Positions 19,444 through 28,308 of a stretch of DNA of 64,000 bases are shown one piece after another. The DNA comes from Bradyrhizobiaceae bacterium (GTDB taxonomy: Bacteria; Pseudomonadota; Alphaproteobacteria; Rhizobiales; Xanthobacteraceae). Location of the stretch: contig CANKBJ010000001.1 in assembly GCA_947479905.1 (NCBI GenBank), forward strand, positions 62,001-126,000, given 5' to 3'. A model generated the notes under the pieces. It saw nothing but the letters and a program-made list of their open reading frames with translations, searched no databases and was not told the DNA's origin. A program made the position numbers and the translations under genes. Position 1 is the stretch's first letter; every line of letters begins with the position of its first letter.

Positions 19444-19460
19444 CATCGCGGCTGCCGTCT

Positions 19461-20264
19461 TTACGCATTTTGCGGCATTGCCGATCCAACCGCTAATTTT
19501 GTGCCGCGCCGCGGCTTGGCGGCATGGGACGAAAGCGGCGGCTGTAACGACATCAAGGCGATGGCTGCTTTCGCGGCATTGCGCACGTGATGTTCGGCAA
19601 GTTTACGCGCGCGCTTGCCGTTCCTGGCGTCCAGCGCCTGCATCATGGCGGCGAGTTCGGCGAGGCTGGCCGTCGTGCGCCCGGGCGCGCGCAGGGATGT
19701 GGCGCGCAGCAGCATGACCCTGGCATTGAGCATTCGTAGGCTATCGCCGAGCGCCTGGTTGCCGGCGCCGTCCATCAGGCATTCGTAGAATTGATTTTTT
19801 GCTCGCAGCCGCGCCAAGGGCTCGCTGTCCTTCAGTGATTTCTTCAGCTTCTTGAAGGCGTCATGCAATGCTTGGCGCTGCGCCTCCGAAGCGCGTTCGG
19901 CGAAGAGCTGGCAGGCCAGGCCTTCCAGCTCGATGCGGACCTGGTAGACGCCTTCGGCCTGCGCCGGCGAAAGCCGCGTCACGACCGGTCCGCGGTTTGG
20001 AATAACTTCGATCAGCCCTTCCGATTCCAGCTGGCGCAAGGCCTCACGGACCAAGGTACGGCTAACTCCTGTCATTTCGCATAGGCTGCGTTCGGGCAGC
20101 CGGTCGCCGCCGTTGAAATGGCCCAGGGCGATAGCGTAGCGAATGCTTTCGGTGACACTTTGGCGCAGCGGCGCGGCGATCTTTTTCACCTTGAAATTGG
20201 GTTTCGCGGCGAACGGGGCGGTCAACGGTTTGTTCCTCCAGAAGTCGCGGTCATTCGCAGCCAT
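19461..20264 (-). CDS. GntR-family (FadR/FCD subfamily) transcriptional regulator
   Basis: The 267-residue regulator has a winged helix-turn-helix at about residues 30-100 ('SVTESIRYAIALGHFNGG', 'LPERSLCEMTGVSRTLVREA', 'LRQLESEGLIEV') and an all-helical FCD effector domain ('LARLRAKNQFYECLMDGAGN', 'LAALLQALDARNG'-like region near the end). Members sense organic acids. It is encoded downstream of an SDR on the same strand and is convergent with the ketopantoate-reductase-like gene. Its target is not evident, but the adjacent SDR is the simplest candidate. Confidence 0.87.
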   Translation of the reverse strand: MAANDRDFWRNKPLTAPFAAKPNFKVKKIAAPLRQSVTESIRYAIALGHFNGGDRLPERSLCEMTGVSRTLVREALRQLESEGLIEVIPNRGPVVTRLSPAQAEGVYQVRIELEGLACQLFAERASEAQRQALHDAFKKLKKSLKDSEPLARLRAKNQFYECLMDGAGNQALGDSLRMLNARVMLLRATSLRAPGRTTASLAELAAMMQALDARNGKRARKLAEHHVRNAAKAAIALMSLQPPLSSHAAKPRRGTKLAVGSAMPQNA

Positions 20265-20385
20265 TATCCAATAGACCGATCCAAGCCAGACCGCGCGGAT
20301 AACGGCGGCTAAATCTAAACCCGAGTGTATATTGGTATTTCCTTGTCAAAAATAGCCCCACCGGCTGGCAGTTCAAAGTTGCCGG

Positions 20386-21168
20386 TCATCGCGCCTGCCA
20401 GCCGCCATCGATCGGCAGTGTTGCTCCGGTGATGTCCTGCGCCGCCGGGCTGCATAAAAATACAGCCAGGGCACCGACATTTTCCAGCGCGACGAAACGT
20501 TCGGTCGGATGGCGCGATGCCAGATAGCGCCGTTCCGCGTCAGCGACGGGAATGCCATCGGCTTTCGCGGAGCTGTCGATGCGATTGAGAATCGCAGGCG
20601 ACGGCACCACCCCGGGGGCGATCGCATTACATGTGATGCCGGTCAGCGCCGTCTCGATCGCAATCGCGCGTGTCATGCCGAGCAGTGCGGTCTTGGTGGT
20701 AACGTAGTCAATTCTGTTTTCGGCGCCGCGCTGGCCGAAGATCGACGACAAATTGATTATCCTCCCCCAGCCCTTGATCTTCATCCCCGGCAAGGCCAGC
20801 CTGACGCAATGGAAGGCGGCGGAGACGTTGACGGCCAGCGACATGTTCCATTGTTCGGTCGTCATCTGATCGATCGGCGCGAAGTGACGGACCACGGCGT
20901 TGTTGACGACAATATCGACGCCGCCAAAGCGCGCGCGCGCGTTGGCGAACATCCGCTCAACGGCCGCAACGTCGGCGACATCTGTGCCGTCGAATATCGC
21001 GTCGACACCGGCGACGGTAGCAAGCCTCGATGCCGCGGCCTCGCCAATCGCGGCGTCGCATAGGCCGTTGACGATTACATGAGCACCGGCTTTGGCGAGA
21101 CTTTCCGCGATGGCATAGCCGAGTCCGGCAATGGATCCCGTGATGAGGGCGCATTTACTCTTGAGCAT
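20386..21168 (-). CDS. SDR oxidoreductase, 3-hydroxybutyrate-dehydrogenase-like
   Basis: The 260-residue classical SDR has 'ALITGSIAGLGYAIAESLA' at the N-terminus, 'DIVVNNAVVRH', a catalytic Ser in 'INLSSIFGQRG', Tyr-Lys in 'IDYVTTKTALLGMTR', and 'CNAIAPGVVPSPAI'. The overall pattern resembles BdhA/PhaB-type enzymes. NAD(P)-dependent oxidation of a hydroxyacid is likely but not proven. ATG 21168 is chosen because GGGGGAG lies about 12 bases upstream; the open frame extends further to 21255 without similarity. It is divergent from the tctC gene. Confidence 0.85.
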   Translation of the reverse strand: MLKSKCALITGSIAGLGYAIAESLAKAGAHVIVNGLCDAAIGEAAASRLATVAGVDAIFDGTDVADVAAVERMFANARARFGGVDIVVNNAVVRHFAPIDQMTTEQWNMSLAVNVSAAFHCVRLALPGMKIKGWGRIINLSSIFGQRGAENRIDYVTTKTALLGMTRAIAIETALTGITCNAIAPGVVPSPAILNRIDSSAKADGIPVADAERRYLASRHPTERFVALENVGALAVFLCSPAAQDITGATLPIDGGWQAR

Positions 21169-21370
21169 TGCGCGTTTTCGCTCCCCCGCAGGCAGTCCGG
21201 GCACGGCTCCGGCCTTGACCGGCATCATCCTACATACGATACTACTGTCTGACAATCTTTACGGTGCTGAACCGCGCCCATCCCAGGGATTAGCTGGTCA
21301 TTTGTGGGCCGCTGATGCGGGCAGTAGCGGCGGCAATGAAGAACATAATGGGTTGAGGGGGAGGATTACG

Positions 21371-22369
21371 ATGTCGCCATCGCGCCGGAGCTTACTGACG
21401 CGCCTTTTTCTAGCCGCCGCGATCGTCGCGTTGCCCCTATTTGGTGCGGCAGGGGCGCGCGCCCAGTCTTACCCGACCCATCCAGTCACGCTCATCGTTC
21501 CGTTCGCCGCCGGCAGCACCAGCGACTTGATCGGCCGCATTCTTGCCGAGCGCCTGTCGACCAACCTCGGACAAAGGGTGGTAGTCGATAATCGTGGCGG
21601 CGCCGGTGGCATCCTGGCGGCCGAATACGTCGCTCGCGCCGCGCCCGATGGCTATACCTTGCTGTTCGGCACCATCGCGACGCACGGCATCAGCCCGGCT
21701 ATCTATACCAAGGTGAATTATGACCCCATCGAGGACTTCGAGCCGGTGGCGGGCTTCGGAACCGCGGCCAATGTGCTGGTCGTGCCGGCATCCTTGCCGG
21801 TGAAGACACTCGCCGAACTGAATGCCTATCTGCGCGCCTACCCGGACAAGGCGAATTATGCGTCGTCGGGCAGCGGCTCATCGGCGCATCTATCGGGCGC
21901 GCTGTTGATGGCGCGCGAGAATATCAAGGCCACGCATGTGCCTTATCGCGGCGGTGCGCAGGCGCTGACCGATCTTCTGCGCGGCGACGTGCAACTGATG
22001 TTCTATCAGGTGCTGCCGGTGCTGGCGCATATCAAGGCCGGCACGTTGCGCGCACTTGCCATTACCAGCCCGCGGCGCAACCCTGCGCTTCCCGATGTGC
22101 CGACGATGAAGGAGGCCGGGCTCGACGACTTCGAAGTGTCCGCTTGGTTCGGCGTCTATGCGCCGAAGAAAACGCCGGCCGAGATCGTCGCCAAGCTCAA
22201 TGCCGAAATCGTTCGCGTCGCCGCCATGCCGGAAGTGCACCAGGTGATGAACGAGCAGGGTGCGGATTCTTGGAGCGGCACGCCGCAGCAGCTGCTGGCC
22301 CACACCAAGAGCGAACTGGCGCGCTGGCAGAAGGCCGTCGATCTGGCTGGCGCCAAGCTTGCGCAGTAA
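21371..22369 (+). CDS. TctC/Bug-family periplasmic substrate-binding protein
   Basis: The 332-residue exported receptor has a signal peptide of about 32 residues (basic 'SPSRRSLLTRLF', hydrophobic core, 'ARAQ'), then 'YPTHPVTLIVPFAAGSTSD', 'VVVDNRGGAGGILAAEYVA' and 'DGYTLLFGT'. It is a second orphan receptor of the tripartite tricarboxylate type; no TctAB genes are in the window. ATG 21371 is preceded by GGGGGAGG, which settles the start against longer in-frame options. It begins a plus-strand run of five genes (CMD, dehydrogenase, hydratase, LysR) that are tightly spaced after the second gene. Confidence 0.9.
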   Translation: MSPSRRSLLTRLFLAAAIVALPLFGAAGARAQSYPTHPVTLIVPFAAGSTSDLIGRILAERLSTNLGQRVVVDNRGGAGGILAAEYVARAAPDGYTLLFGTIATHGISPAIYTKVNYDPIEDFEPVAGFGTAANVLVVPASLPVKTLAELNAYLRAYPDKANYASSGSGSSAHLSGALLMARENIKATHVPYRGGAQALTDLLRGDVQLMFYQVLPVLAHIKAGTLRALAITSPRRNPALPDVPTMKEAGLDDFEVSAWFGVYAPKKTPAEIVAKLNAEIVRVAAMPEVHQVMNEQGADSWSGTPQQLLAHTKSELARWQKAVDLAGAKLAQ

Positions 22370-22480
22370 TTCACCGGCCGTCGCCGACGGTCGGTGCAAG
22401 GGGCTTCGATGGATCGGACGTTTCCGTCGATCGCTCCGCAGACCTGAGATACTCCCTTCCTCTAGCTTACGGATACTCCC

Positions 22481-22906
22481 ATGGACGAAAAGATGAAGCA
22501 GGCTTCCGACGTCATGTTCGAGGTCGGTCTCAAGCACCGCCGCGAAGTTCTGGGCGCGGAATATGTCGACGGCTCGCTCAATGCGGCCAATGACTTCATG
22601 ATGGCGTTTCAGCATATCACCACGGAATGGTGCTGGGGCTACGGATGGTCCCGCGATGGCCTGCCACGCAAGACCCGCAGCCTGTTGAACCTGGCGATGT
22701 TGACCGCGCTCAATCGCGGTCCGGAGATCAAACTGCATGTGCGCGGGGCCATCAACAACGGCGTCACCGTCGAGGAGATCAAGGAGACCCTGCTGCATGC
22801 CACCATCTATTGCGGCATTCCGGCGGGCCTCGACGCCTTCAAGATCGCCAACGAAGTGCTGAAAGAGATGGGCCAGATCCCGGCGACGCCGGCGAAGAAA
22901 GCCTAG
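22481..22906 (+). CDS. Carboxymuconolactone decarboxylase (CMD) family protein
   Basis: The 141-residue protein contains 'TEWCWGYGWSRDGLPRK', then 'RSLLNLAMLTALNRGPEIK' and 'GVTVEEIKETLLHATIYCG', the signature of the PcaC side of the AhpD/CMD fold. PcaC decarboxylates 4-carboxymuconolactone in protocatechuate breakdown, but many homologues have other or unknown roles. There are no other protocatechuate genes here, so the reaction is open. It lies between tctC and a hydroxyisobutyrate-dehydrogenase-like gene, presumably in one operon. Confidence 0.88.
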   Translation: MDEKMKQASDVMFEVGLKHRREVLGAEYVDGSLNAANDFMMAFQHITTEWCWGYGWSRDGLPRKTRSLLNLAMLTALNRGPEIKLHVRGAINNGVTVEEIKETLLHATIYCGIPAGLDAFKIANEVLKEMGQIPATPAKKA

Positions 22907-22940
22907 GCGGCGCGCGGCCATCAGGGAGAGCCGGCAAAGG

Positions 22941-23843
22941 ATGTCTGGAAAACAGCAACTGGGCTTCATCGGCGTCGGGCGGATGGGCGGCGCGATGGCC
23001 GGCCGTCTGCTCGAGGCCGGCTATATGGTTACCGTTTGCGACATCGACGAGATCGCGGTCACGCGTCTGGTGCAGCGCGGCGCCAGGCGGGCACACTCGC
23101 CGGCCGAGGTCGCCTCGGCCGCGGAGTTTGTCTTCGCATGTTTGCCGACGCCGGACGTCTTGCGTGATTCGGCTTTATCGGATGATGGCGTGATCGCCGG
23201 CAGCAAGGTCAAGGTCTTCATCGATCTTTCGACCACGGGGCCGGTGATGGCGAACGAAGTGGCCGCCGCCTTGGCGCTGAAGGGCATTATTGCCCTCGAC
23301 GCGCCGGTCAGCGGCGGGCCGACCGGCGCCGAGCAGGGCACGGTCGCCATCATGGTGGCCGGCCCAGGCTCATTGGCTGATCAGCTCCGGCCGATCTTCG
23401 ACTGCCTCGGGAAGATGTTCTGGGTCGGCGAGGAGGCCGGGATGGGGCAGGCGATGAAACTCGTCAACAACATGCTGTCCGCGGGCGCGATGGCGATGAC
23501 GTCGGAAGCGATGGTGATGGGCGCCAAGGCCGGCCTCGATGCCGACATGATGATCGCCGTCATCAATGCCGGCAGTGGGCGCAATACCGCGACCGAAGAC
23601 AAATTTCCGCGTTGCGTTCTGACCCGGCGGTTCGATTTCGGGCTTTCAGTCGGCCTTCAACACAAGGACATCAAACTCGCGGTCGAATTCGGCGAGGCGC
23701 TCGGCGTGCCGATGATCGTTGGTAACGCCGTGAAGCAATTGCTGTCGATCACCAAAGCCAGCCAGGGCTTCGGCGTCGATCTGACACGGACGGTCTGCAC
23801 CGTCGAAAAATGGGCTGGTGTCGAAATCAAGGGAAAAGCCTAG
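22941..23843 (+). CDS. 3-hydroxyisobutyrate dehydrogenase family NAD(P)-dependent oxidoreductase
   Basis: The 300-residue beta-hydroxyacid dehydrogenase has an N-terminal 'GFIGVGRMGGAMAGRLLEAG' with the GxGxxG-type loop, 'DAPVSGGPTGAEQGT' (substrate loop), a catalytic Lys in 'GMGQAMKLVNNMLSAG', and 'LQHKDIKLAVEFGEALGVP' near the C-terminus. The family oxidises 3-hydroxyisobutyrate, tartronate semialdehyde and similar acids. A GGGAGAG and AAAGG stretch precedes the ATG. A paralogue lies at 30327. Confidence 0.9.
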   Translation: MSGKQQLGFIGVGRMGGAMAGRLLEAGYMVTVCDIDEIAVTRLVQRGARRAHSPAEVASAAEFVFACLPTPDVLRDSALSDDGVIAGSKVKVFIDLSTTGPVMANEVAAALALKGIIALDAPVSGGPTGAEQGTVAIMVAGPGSLADQLRPIFDCLGKMFWVGEEAGMGQAMKLVNNMLSAGAMAMTSEAMVMGAKAGLDADMMIAVINAGSGRNTATEDKFPRCVLTRRFDFGLSVGLQHKDIKLAVEFGEALGVPMIVGNAVKQLLSITKASQGFGVDLTRTVCTVEKWAGVEIKGKA

Positions 23844-23858
23844 TTCAGGCGAGCCGCC

Positions 23859-24554
23859 ATGACGGACAAAATCCTGTCGCGCAAGGAAGGCGGCGTCGGC
23901 TATCTGGTATTCAACAATCCGGAACGCCATAACGCCGTGTCGCTCGACATGTGGGAGACCGCCGAGGCCGCGATCACCGGCTTCAGGGCCGACCAGGAGG
24001 TGCGCGTGGTGGTGTTGTCGGGCGCCGGCGGCAAGGCCTTTGTGTCGGGCGCCGATATTTCCAGATTCGAGAAGGACCGCACGACAAAGGAAGCGGTCGA
24101 TCGCTATGGCGTCATCGTCGAGCGCGCCTACAACGCCTTCGCCGCCTTTCCCAAGCTGACCATCGCCATGATCCGCGGCTTTTGCATCGGCGGCGGACTT
24201 GCGCTGGCGTTATGCTGCGATATGCGCATCTGCACCGAGGCGTCGAAATTCGGCGTGCCGGCAGGCAAGCTGGGCTTGGGGTACCCCTTCAAGGGCATCA
24301 AGCGGCTGGTCGATGTGGCTGGACCGTCATTTGCCAAGGAAATCTTCTTCACGGCGCGTCAGTTCAGCGCCGCCGAGGCCGAGACGATGGGACTGGTCAA
24401 TCGCGTTTTGCCGGACGACGCGCTCGAAGCCTATGTCCGGGACACGGCCGCCACCATCGCCGGCAATGCGCCGCTGACGGCAGGCTCGGTCAAGTTCATT
24501 ATCGGCGAAACGATGAAGTCGGCCGCGGAGCGCGACTTTGCTGAGTTGGTGTGA
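23859..24554 (+). CDS. Enoyl-CoA hydratase/isomerase family protein
   Basis: The 231-residue crotonase-fold protein has 'NNPERHNAVSLDMWETAE', the CoA-binding 'AFVSGADISRFE' and the oxyanion region 'IRGFCIGGGLALALCCDMR', with 'GLGYPFKGIKRLVDV' after it. It is about 25 residues shorter at the C-terminus than most relatives. In the second catalytic region the usual Glu pair is not obvious, so hydratase versus isomerase or hydrolase cannot be decided. The last base of its TGA is the first base of the lysR ATG, so the two are translationally coupled. Confidence 0.87.
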   Translation: MTDKILSRKEGGVGYLVFNNPERHNAVSLDMWETAEAAITGFRADQEVRVVVLSGAGGKAFVSGADISRFEKDRTTKEAVDRYGVIVERAYNAFAAFPKLTIAMIRGFCIGGGLALALCCDMRICTEASKFGVPAGKLGLGYPFKGIKRLVDVAGPSFAKEIFFTARQFSAAEAETMGLVNRVLPDDALEAYVRDTAATIAGNAPLTAGSVKFIIGETMKSAAERDFAELV

Positions 24555-25474
24555 TGGATATCAAACAGCTCAAGATCTTTTCCGCCGCCGCCGAGTTCGG
24601 TAGCTTTTCGCGTGCGGCCGTCGCCTTGTCGATCGCGCAGCCGGCGCTGAGCCGCTACGTGAAGGCCTTGGAAACGGAACTGGGCGTCAAACTGTTCTAC
24701 CGGAATGGACGCGGCATAGTCCTGACCGAAGCCGGCAAGATGCTCGATGGGCACGCCAAAGGCATTCTCGAATCCGCGTCGCGAGCGACGTCGGAAATCA
24801 CGGCGCTTCAGTCGAACCCGCACGGCAGCGTCGCCATCGGCATGCCGCCCTCGGTTGGCTCGGTACTGACCGTTCCGCTGGTGCAGCGATATCGCAAGGA
24901 CTATCCGCAGATTCAGATGCGCGTCGTCGAGGGTTTCAGCGGCCATGTGCTCGAATGGCTGCTGACCGGCAAGATCGACGTCGCTGTCCTCTATAACGCG
25001 CCGGCCATGAGCAACGTATTGTCGGAGCCGTTGCTCAAGGACGAGTTGTTTCTGTTAGGTGCCGTCAAGGATCCCTCGAAACTGCCGCCGGGTCCGGTGC
25101 CGGCGAAACGCTTTGCCGAAATTCCGATGATCCTGCCCAGCCGGCCGCACGGGCTTCGCCTGTTGCTCGACCAGGTGCTCGGTAAAGCCGGCATCGTGCC
25201 GAACATCGTCCTCGAAGTCGAAGCCATGCCATCGACCCTCAACCTGGTCGAGCAGGGGATCGGCTACACCGTGCTATCCTATTCGACCGTGCATCACCTG
25301 GTGAAGTCCGGGCGGATCAAGTGCTTCCCGATTGTTCGCCCGCAACTCACAAGGCAGTTGCTGCTGTCGACCTCCAGCCAACGCCCCATGACGCTGGCGA
25401 CGCGGGTTCTGACCAAGATGGTCGGCCTTCAGGTCCGCGAACTCGTCCGCGACGGCTTGTGGCATCCACGCTAG
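24554..25474 (+). CDS. LysR-family transcriptional regulator
   Basis: The 306-residue regulator has an N-terminal winged helix 'MDIKQLKIFSAAAEFGSFSR' and 'IAQPALSRYVKALETELGVK', and a periplasmic-binding-like effector domain from about residue 90 ('GSVAIGMPPSVGSVLTVPL'). ATG 24554 shares a base with the preceding stop codon; a GTG at 24551 is the alternative. Unusually for LysR it is the last gene of the operon it probably regulates (tctC-CMD-dehydrogenase-hydratase). It is convergent with the next ABC operon. Confidence 0.9.
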   Translation: MDIKQLKIFSAAAEFGSFSRAAVALSIAQPALSRYVKALETELGVKLFYRNGRGIVLTEAGKMLDGHAKGILESASRATSEITALQSNPHGSVAIGMPPSVGSVLTVPLVQRYRKDYPQIQMRVVEGFSGHVLEWLLTGKIDVAVLYNAPAMSNVLSEPLLKDELFLLGAVKDPSKLPPGPVPAKRFAEIPMILPSRPHGLRLLLDQVLGKAGIVPNIVLEVEAMPSTLNLVEQGIGYTVLSYSTVHHLVKSGRIKCFPIVRPQLTRQLLLSTSSQRPMTLATRVLTKMVGLQVRELVRDGLWHPR

Positions 25475-25489
25475 TCGCGTCCGGCAGCG

Positions 25490-26365
25490 TCAGGTCTGCA
25501 TGCCCCAGCGCCTGATCGTCATCTTTTCCGCCGTGAGGAAGATGAAATTCTCGACGATGAGCCCGAGCAGAATGACGGTCAGCAATCCAGCAAACACCGA
25601 CGGAATCTCCAGCGAGTTCTTGCTCTGGAAAATGAACCAGCCTAGTCCGCCGCCGCCGGAATTGGCGCCGAACACCAGTTCCGCGGCGATCAGGGTGCGC
25701 CAGGCGAACGCCCAGCCGATCTTGAGTCCGGTCAGGATGCTCGGGAATGCGCCAGGGATCAAAATGCGGGTGACGTAGCCGAAGCTCGACAGGCCGTAAT
25801 TCTGGCCAACCATCCGCCAGGTCGGGCTGACGCCGCGAAACCCGGCATGCGTGTTCAGCGCCACCGACCACAAAACCGCATGGATCAAAACGAAAACGAT
25901 ACCGGCATTGCCGAGGCCGAACCAGATCATGGCCAGCGGCAGCAGCGCGATCGACGGCAGCGGGTTGAACATGGCGGTGAGCACTTCGAGCAGATCGGCG
26001 CCGATCCGCGTGGCGCTGGCGAACGCCGTCAGCAGTCCGGCGAGGATCAAGCCGGCGGCATAGCCCTGAAACAGGATCTTCATCGAGTACCAGGTCGCCT
26101 TGATGAGCTCGCCGGTCACAAACGCATCCCAGAAGGCGACGATGGTCGCGCTGAAGGTCGGGAACAGCAGGTCATTAGCGAGCCAGCGCGCATAAACTTC
26201 CCAGATGAGAGCGAGAACAACCAGCACCAGAACCTTGCGCAGGCCGCCGTGATTGGCGAGCCGCTGGTACAGCGACAGCGGCCGTTCAACGACGCCGACA
26301 CCTGTGTTCGTCACCTCGTAGGTGACGTCCGGGCGGGCGGTGAGGACTTGACGGGCGTCAGTCAT
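25490..26365 (-). CDS. ABC transporter permease (SsuC/TauC type)
   Basis: The 291-residue inner-membrane protein has about six hydrophobic segments and the permease coupling motif in 'GWAFAWRTLIAAELVFGAN' (EAA loop). The family start pattern 'VLALIWEVYARW' and 'NPLPSIALLPLAMIWFGLG' are also present. It forms the channel for the NitT/Tau-type importer encoded with the following ATPase and binding protein. The N-terminus overlaps the ATPase gene by 8 bases. Confidence 0.9.
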   Translation of the reverse strand: MTDARQVLTARPDVTYEVTNTGVGVVERPLSLYQRLANHGGLRKVLVLVVLALIWEVYARWLANDLLFPTFSATIVAFWDAFVTGELIKATWYSMKILFQGYAAGLILAGLLTAFASATRIGADLLEVLTAMFNPLPSIALLPLAMIWFGLGNAGIVFVLIHAVLWSVALNTHAGFRGVSPTWRMVGQNYGLSSFGYVTRILIPGAFPSILTGLKIGWAFAWRTLIAAELVFGANSGGGGLGWFIFQSKNSLEIPSVFAGLLTVILLGLIVENFIFLTAEKMTIRRWGMQT

Positions 26366-27146
26366 GGGTCATGCTCCTCTCAGCGACTTGTTGTTCGAAC
26401 AACAAGTGCTGGATGCGTTCGGAAAACGGCTTGCCATCGGCGCCGACGTCGTCGTTGCCGCTGCTGTTGATCTCACCGCGGACCTGGCCGGGGTGTGGGG
26501 TCAGCAGCAGAATACGGTTGCCGATACGGATGGCTTCGGAAATCGAATGGGTGACGAACAGCACGGTGAACTTGGTATCGTCCCACAGTTGCAGCAGCTC
26601 TTCCTGCATCTTGGCGCGCGTCAGCGCGTCGAGCGCCGCAAAAGGCTCATCCATCAGTAAAATCGCGGGCTCCATCGCCATGCCGCGGGCGATGGCGACG
26701 CGCTGCTTCATGCCGCCGGACAAAGTGTGCGGGTGGTTGTCGGCAAATTTGGTCAGGCCAACCTTGGCGATATAATGTAGCGCGCGTTCATCGGCTTCCC
26801 GGCCGCTCATCTTGCCGCTGGCCGTCAGCGCGAAGGCGATGTTCTGCTTGACGGTTTTCCACGGCAGCAACTGGTCAAATTCCTGAAACACCAGAACGCG
26901 GTCAGGGCCGGGTTTAGTGATAGCGGCGCCATTGAGCCGGATCTCGCCTTCGACAGGGCGTATGAACCCGCCGACCGCCTTCAGCAGCGTGGACTTGCCG
27001 CAACCGGAGGGCCCCAGGATCACATAGCGATCCGAGCGGTGGATATCGAAACTGACGCGGTAGGTCGCGGTGACCAGATGATCGTGGGTCCGATATTGCA
27101 AGGTCACGTCTTTGACGGCGAGAAGGGGGCTTGCACCTGAGTTCAT
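26358..27146 (-). CDS. ABC transporter ATP-binding protein (SsuB/TauB type)
   Basis: The 262-residue ATPase has Walker A 'ILGPSGCGKSTLLKAV', Q-loop 'VFQEFDQLLPWKT', signature 'LSGGMKQRVAIARGMA', Walker B 'ILLMDEPFAALD' and H-loop 'FVTHSISEAIRIG'. The sequence is complete and all catalytic motifs are present. It energises the importer whose permease gene it overlaps and whose binding-protein gene lies upstream. Substrate class (sulfonate, nitrate, riboflavin precursor, aromatic acid) is not determinable. Confidence 0.92.
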   Translation of the reverse strand: MNSGASPLLAVKDVTLQYRTHDHLVTATYRVSFDIHRSDRYVILGPSGCGKSTLLKAVGGFIRPVEGEIRLNGAAITKPGPDRVLVFQEFDQLLPWKTVKQNIAFALTASGKMSGREADERALHYIAKVGLTKFADNHPHTLSGGMKQRVAIARGMAMEPAILLMDEPFAALDALTRAKMQEELLQLWDDTKFTVLFVTHSISEAIRIGNRILLLTPHPGQVRGEINSSGNDDVGADGKPFSERIQHLLFEQQVAERSMTHD

Positions 27147-27170
27147 TTTCGTCGGGCTCCGAATTAAGAA

Positions 27171-27205
27171 GGCCCGGGACCGCGCGATTGGCGCTGCCCC
27201 GGGCC
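27171..27205 (-). other. Hairpin between binding-protein and ATPase genes
   Basis: A perfect 8-bp stem GGCCCGGG/CCCGGGCC (27171-27178 and 27198-27205) lies in the 79-base gap between the binding-protein stop and the ATPase start. There is no T-run. Such intra-operon hairpins commonly protect the upstream mRNA and give more binding protein than ATPase. Confidence 0.5.
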
Positions 27206-27225
27206 GTTAGTTGCCTCAAGGGCGG

Positions 27226-28224
27226 TTAATTACCGCCGCCGAGCGAGCCTGCGTCAAAGAACAGATCGTTGAGCGAGGCCGCCTTGTTCTTGAGCGAGCC
27301 GATTTCGTTCATGAAGGTCGCGTACTTCATGACGCCCTCCGGCTTGGTGGTGTAGTAGGTGTCCTTGTCGTCAAGCATCTTGGCGAGTTCGTCGACATCC
27401 CAGCCCTTGCCGCCCATCGATTCGAGCAGCACCTGCGCGGCGGCCTTCTTGTCCTTCTTGATCATGTCGAACGACTGCTTGAGCGCAGCGACGAAGGCCG
27501 AGTAGACCTTCGGGTTTTCATTGTGGAACTTCGTCGTCGTCGAGATCATGGTGAATGTCTGCGGTCCGCCCATGACATCATTGGTGTTCTGGATAGTCCG
27601 GGCGCCGGCTTCCTTCAACTCGCGCTGATGAAACGGCGCCGAGGCGTAGTGGGCGGTGATCTGCTTGTTGCCGGACACGATGGCGACCACGGCGTCCGGG
27701 TGCTGCATCGACACCGTATACTTGTCGAACTTGTAGGCGTCCGCGCCCGATTTCTTGGCGTACATCTGCATGATGATCGCCGGGATCGACACCTTGACCG
27801 CGGTCACGGCGATCTTGTCGTCGTCCTTGAGGTCTTCGAGCTTCTTGAGGTGATCGGCGCGGGTGTTGAGATACATCGGGATGGTGCTCATTGCCGCCAC
27901 GCCCTTGACGTCGCCCTTGCCCTTGGTGCGATCCCACAGGATCAGGAAGGCGGGCGGGCCGGCGGAAATGAAATCGGCCGAGCCGGACAGCAGGGCGTCG
28001 TTCATCACCGACGGACCGCCGATATTGGCCCAGTTGACGGTAATCTTCAGGCCGGATTTGGTCGCTTCCTTTTCGATCAGCTCGTACTTCTTCATCATAT
28101 GGAGCGGCAAAAATCCGAAGCCGCCGGCGCCGAGCGGAACCTTCAGTTCGCTGACTTCGGCGCGGGCCGAAAGCGGCATCAAGGCAATGGCGCCGAGCGC
28201 AAGGATTGCGGCAAGTCTGTTCAT
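27226..28224 (-). CDS. ABC transporter substrate-binding protein (NMT1/SsuA-like)
   Basis: The 332-residue exported receptor has signal peptide 'MNRLAAILALGAIALMPLSA' followed by Arg-Ala, then 'VPLGAGGFGFLPLHMMKKY' and the ligand-domain motif 'GGPSVMNDALLSGSADFIS'. It is the first gene of a three-gene minus-strand operon (receptor, ATPase, permease). The ligand is unknown. The gene upstream (metallo-beta-lactamase fold) is on the same strand 84 bases away and might be co-transcribed. Confidence 0.9.
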   Translation of the reverse strand: MNRLAAILALGAIALMPLSARAEVSELKVPLGAGGFGFLPLHMMKKYELIEKEATKSGLKITVNWANIGGPSVMNDALLSGSADFISAGPPAFLILWDRTKGKGDVKGVAAMSTIPMYLNTRADHLKKLEDLKDDDKIAVTAVKVSIPAIIMQMYAKKSGADAYKFDKYTVSMQHPDAVVAIVSGNKQITAHYASAPFHQRELKEAGARTIQNTNDVMGGPQTFTMISTTTKFHNENPKVYSAFVAALKQSFDMIKKDKKAAAQVLLESMGGKGWDVDELAKMLDDKDTYYTTKPEGVMKYATFMNEIGSLKNKAASLNDLFFDAGSLGGGN

Positions 28225-28308
28225 GATTTCCTCCTGTTTTTTAAAGTTTTGTCGTGGGCTACTGATAGGCTTTGAGCAGCGAGAGCGCCACCATTGACTT
28301 AGGCCATA

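Noticed and set aside
27171..27205. Rho-independent terminator between the ABC receptor and ATPase genes
   Set aside because: It has a strong stem but no T-run, and the downstream genes lack another obvious promoter; kept as an intra-operon hairpin.
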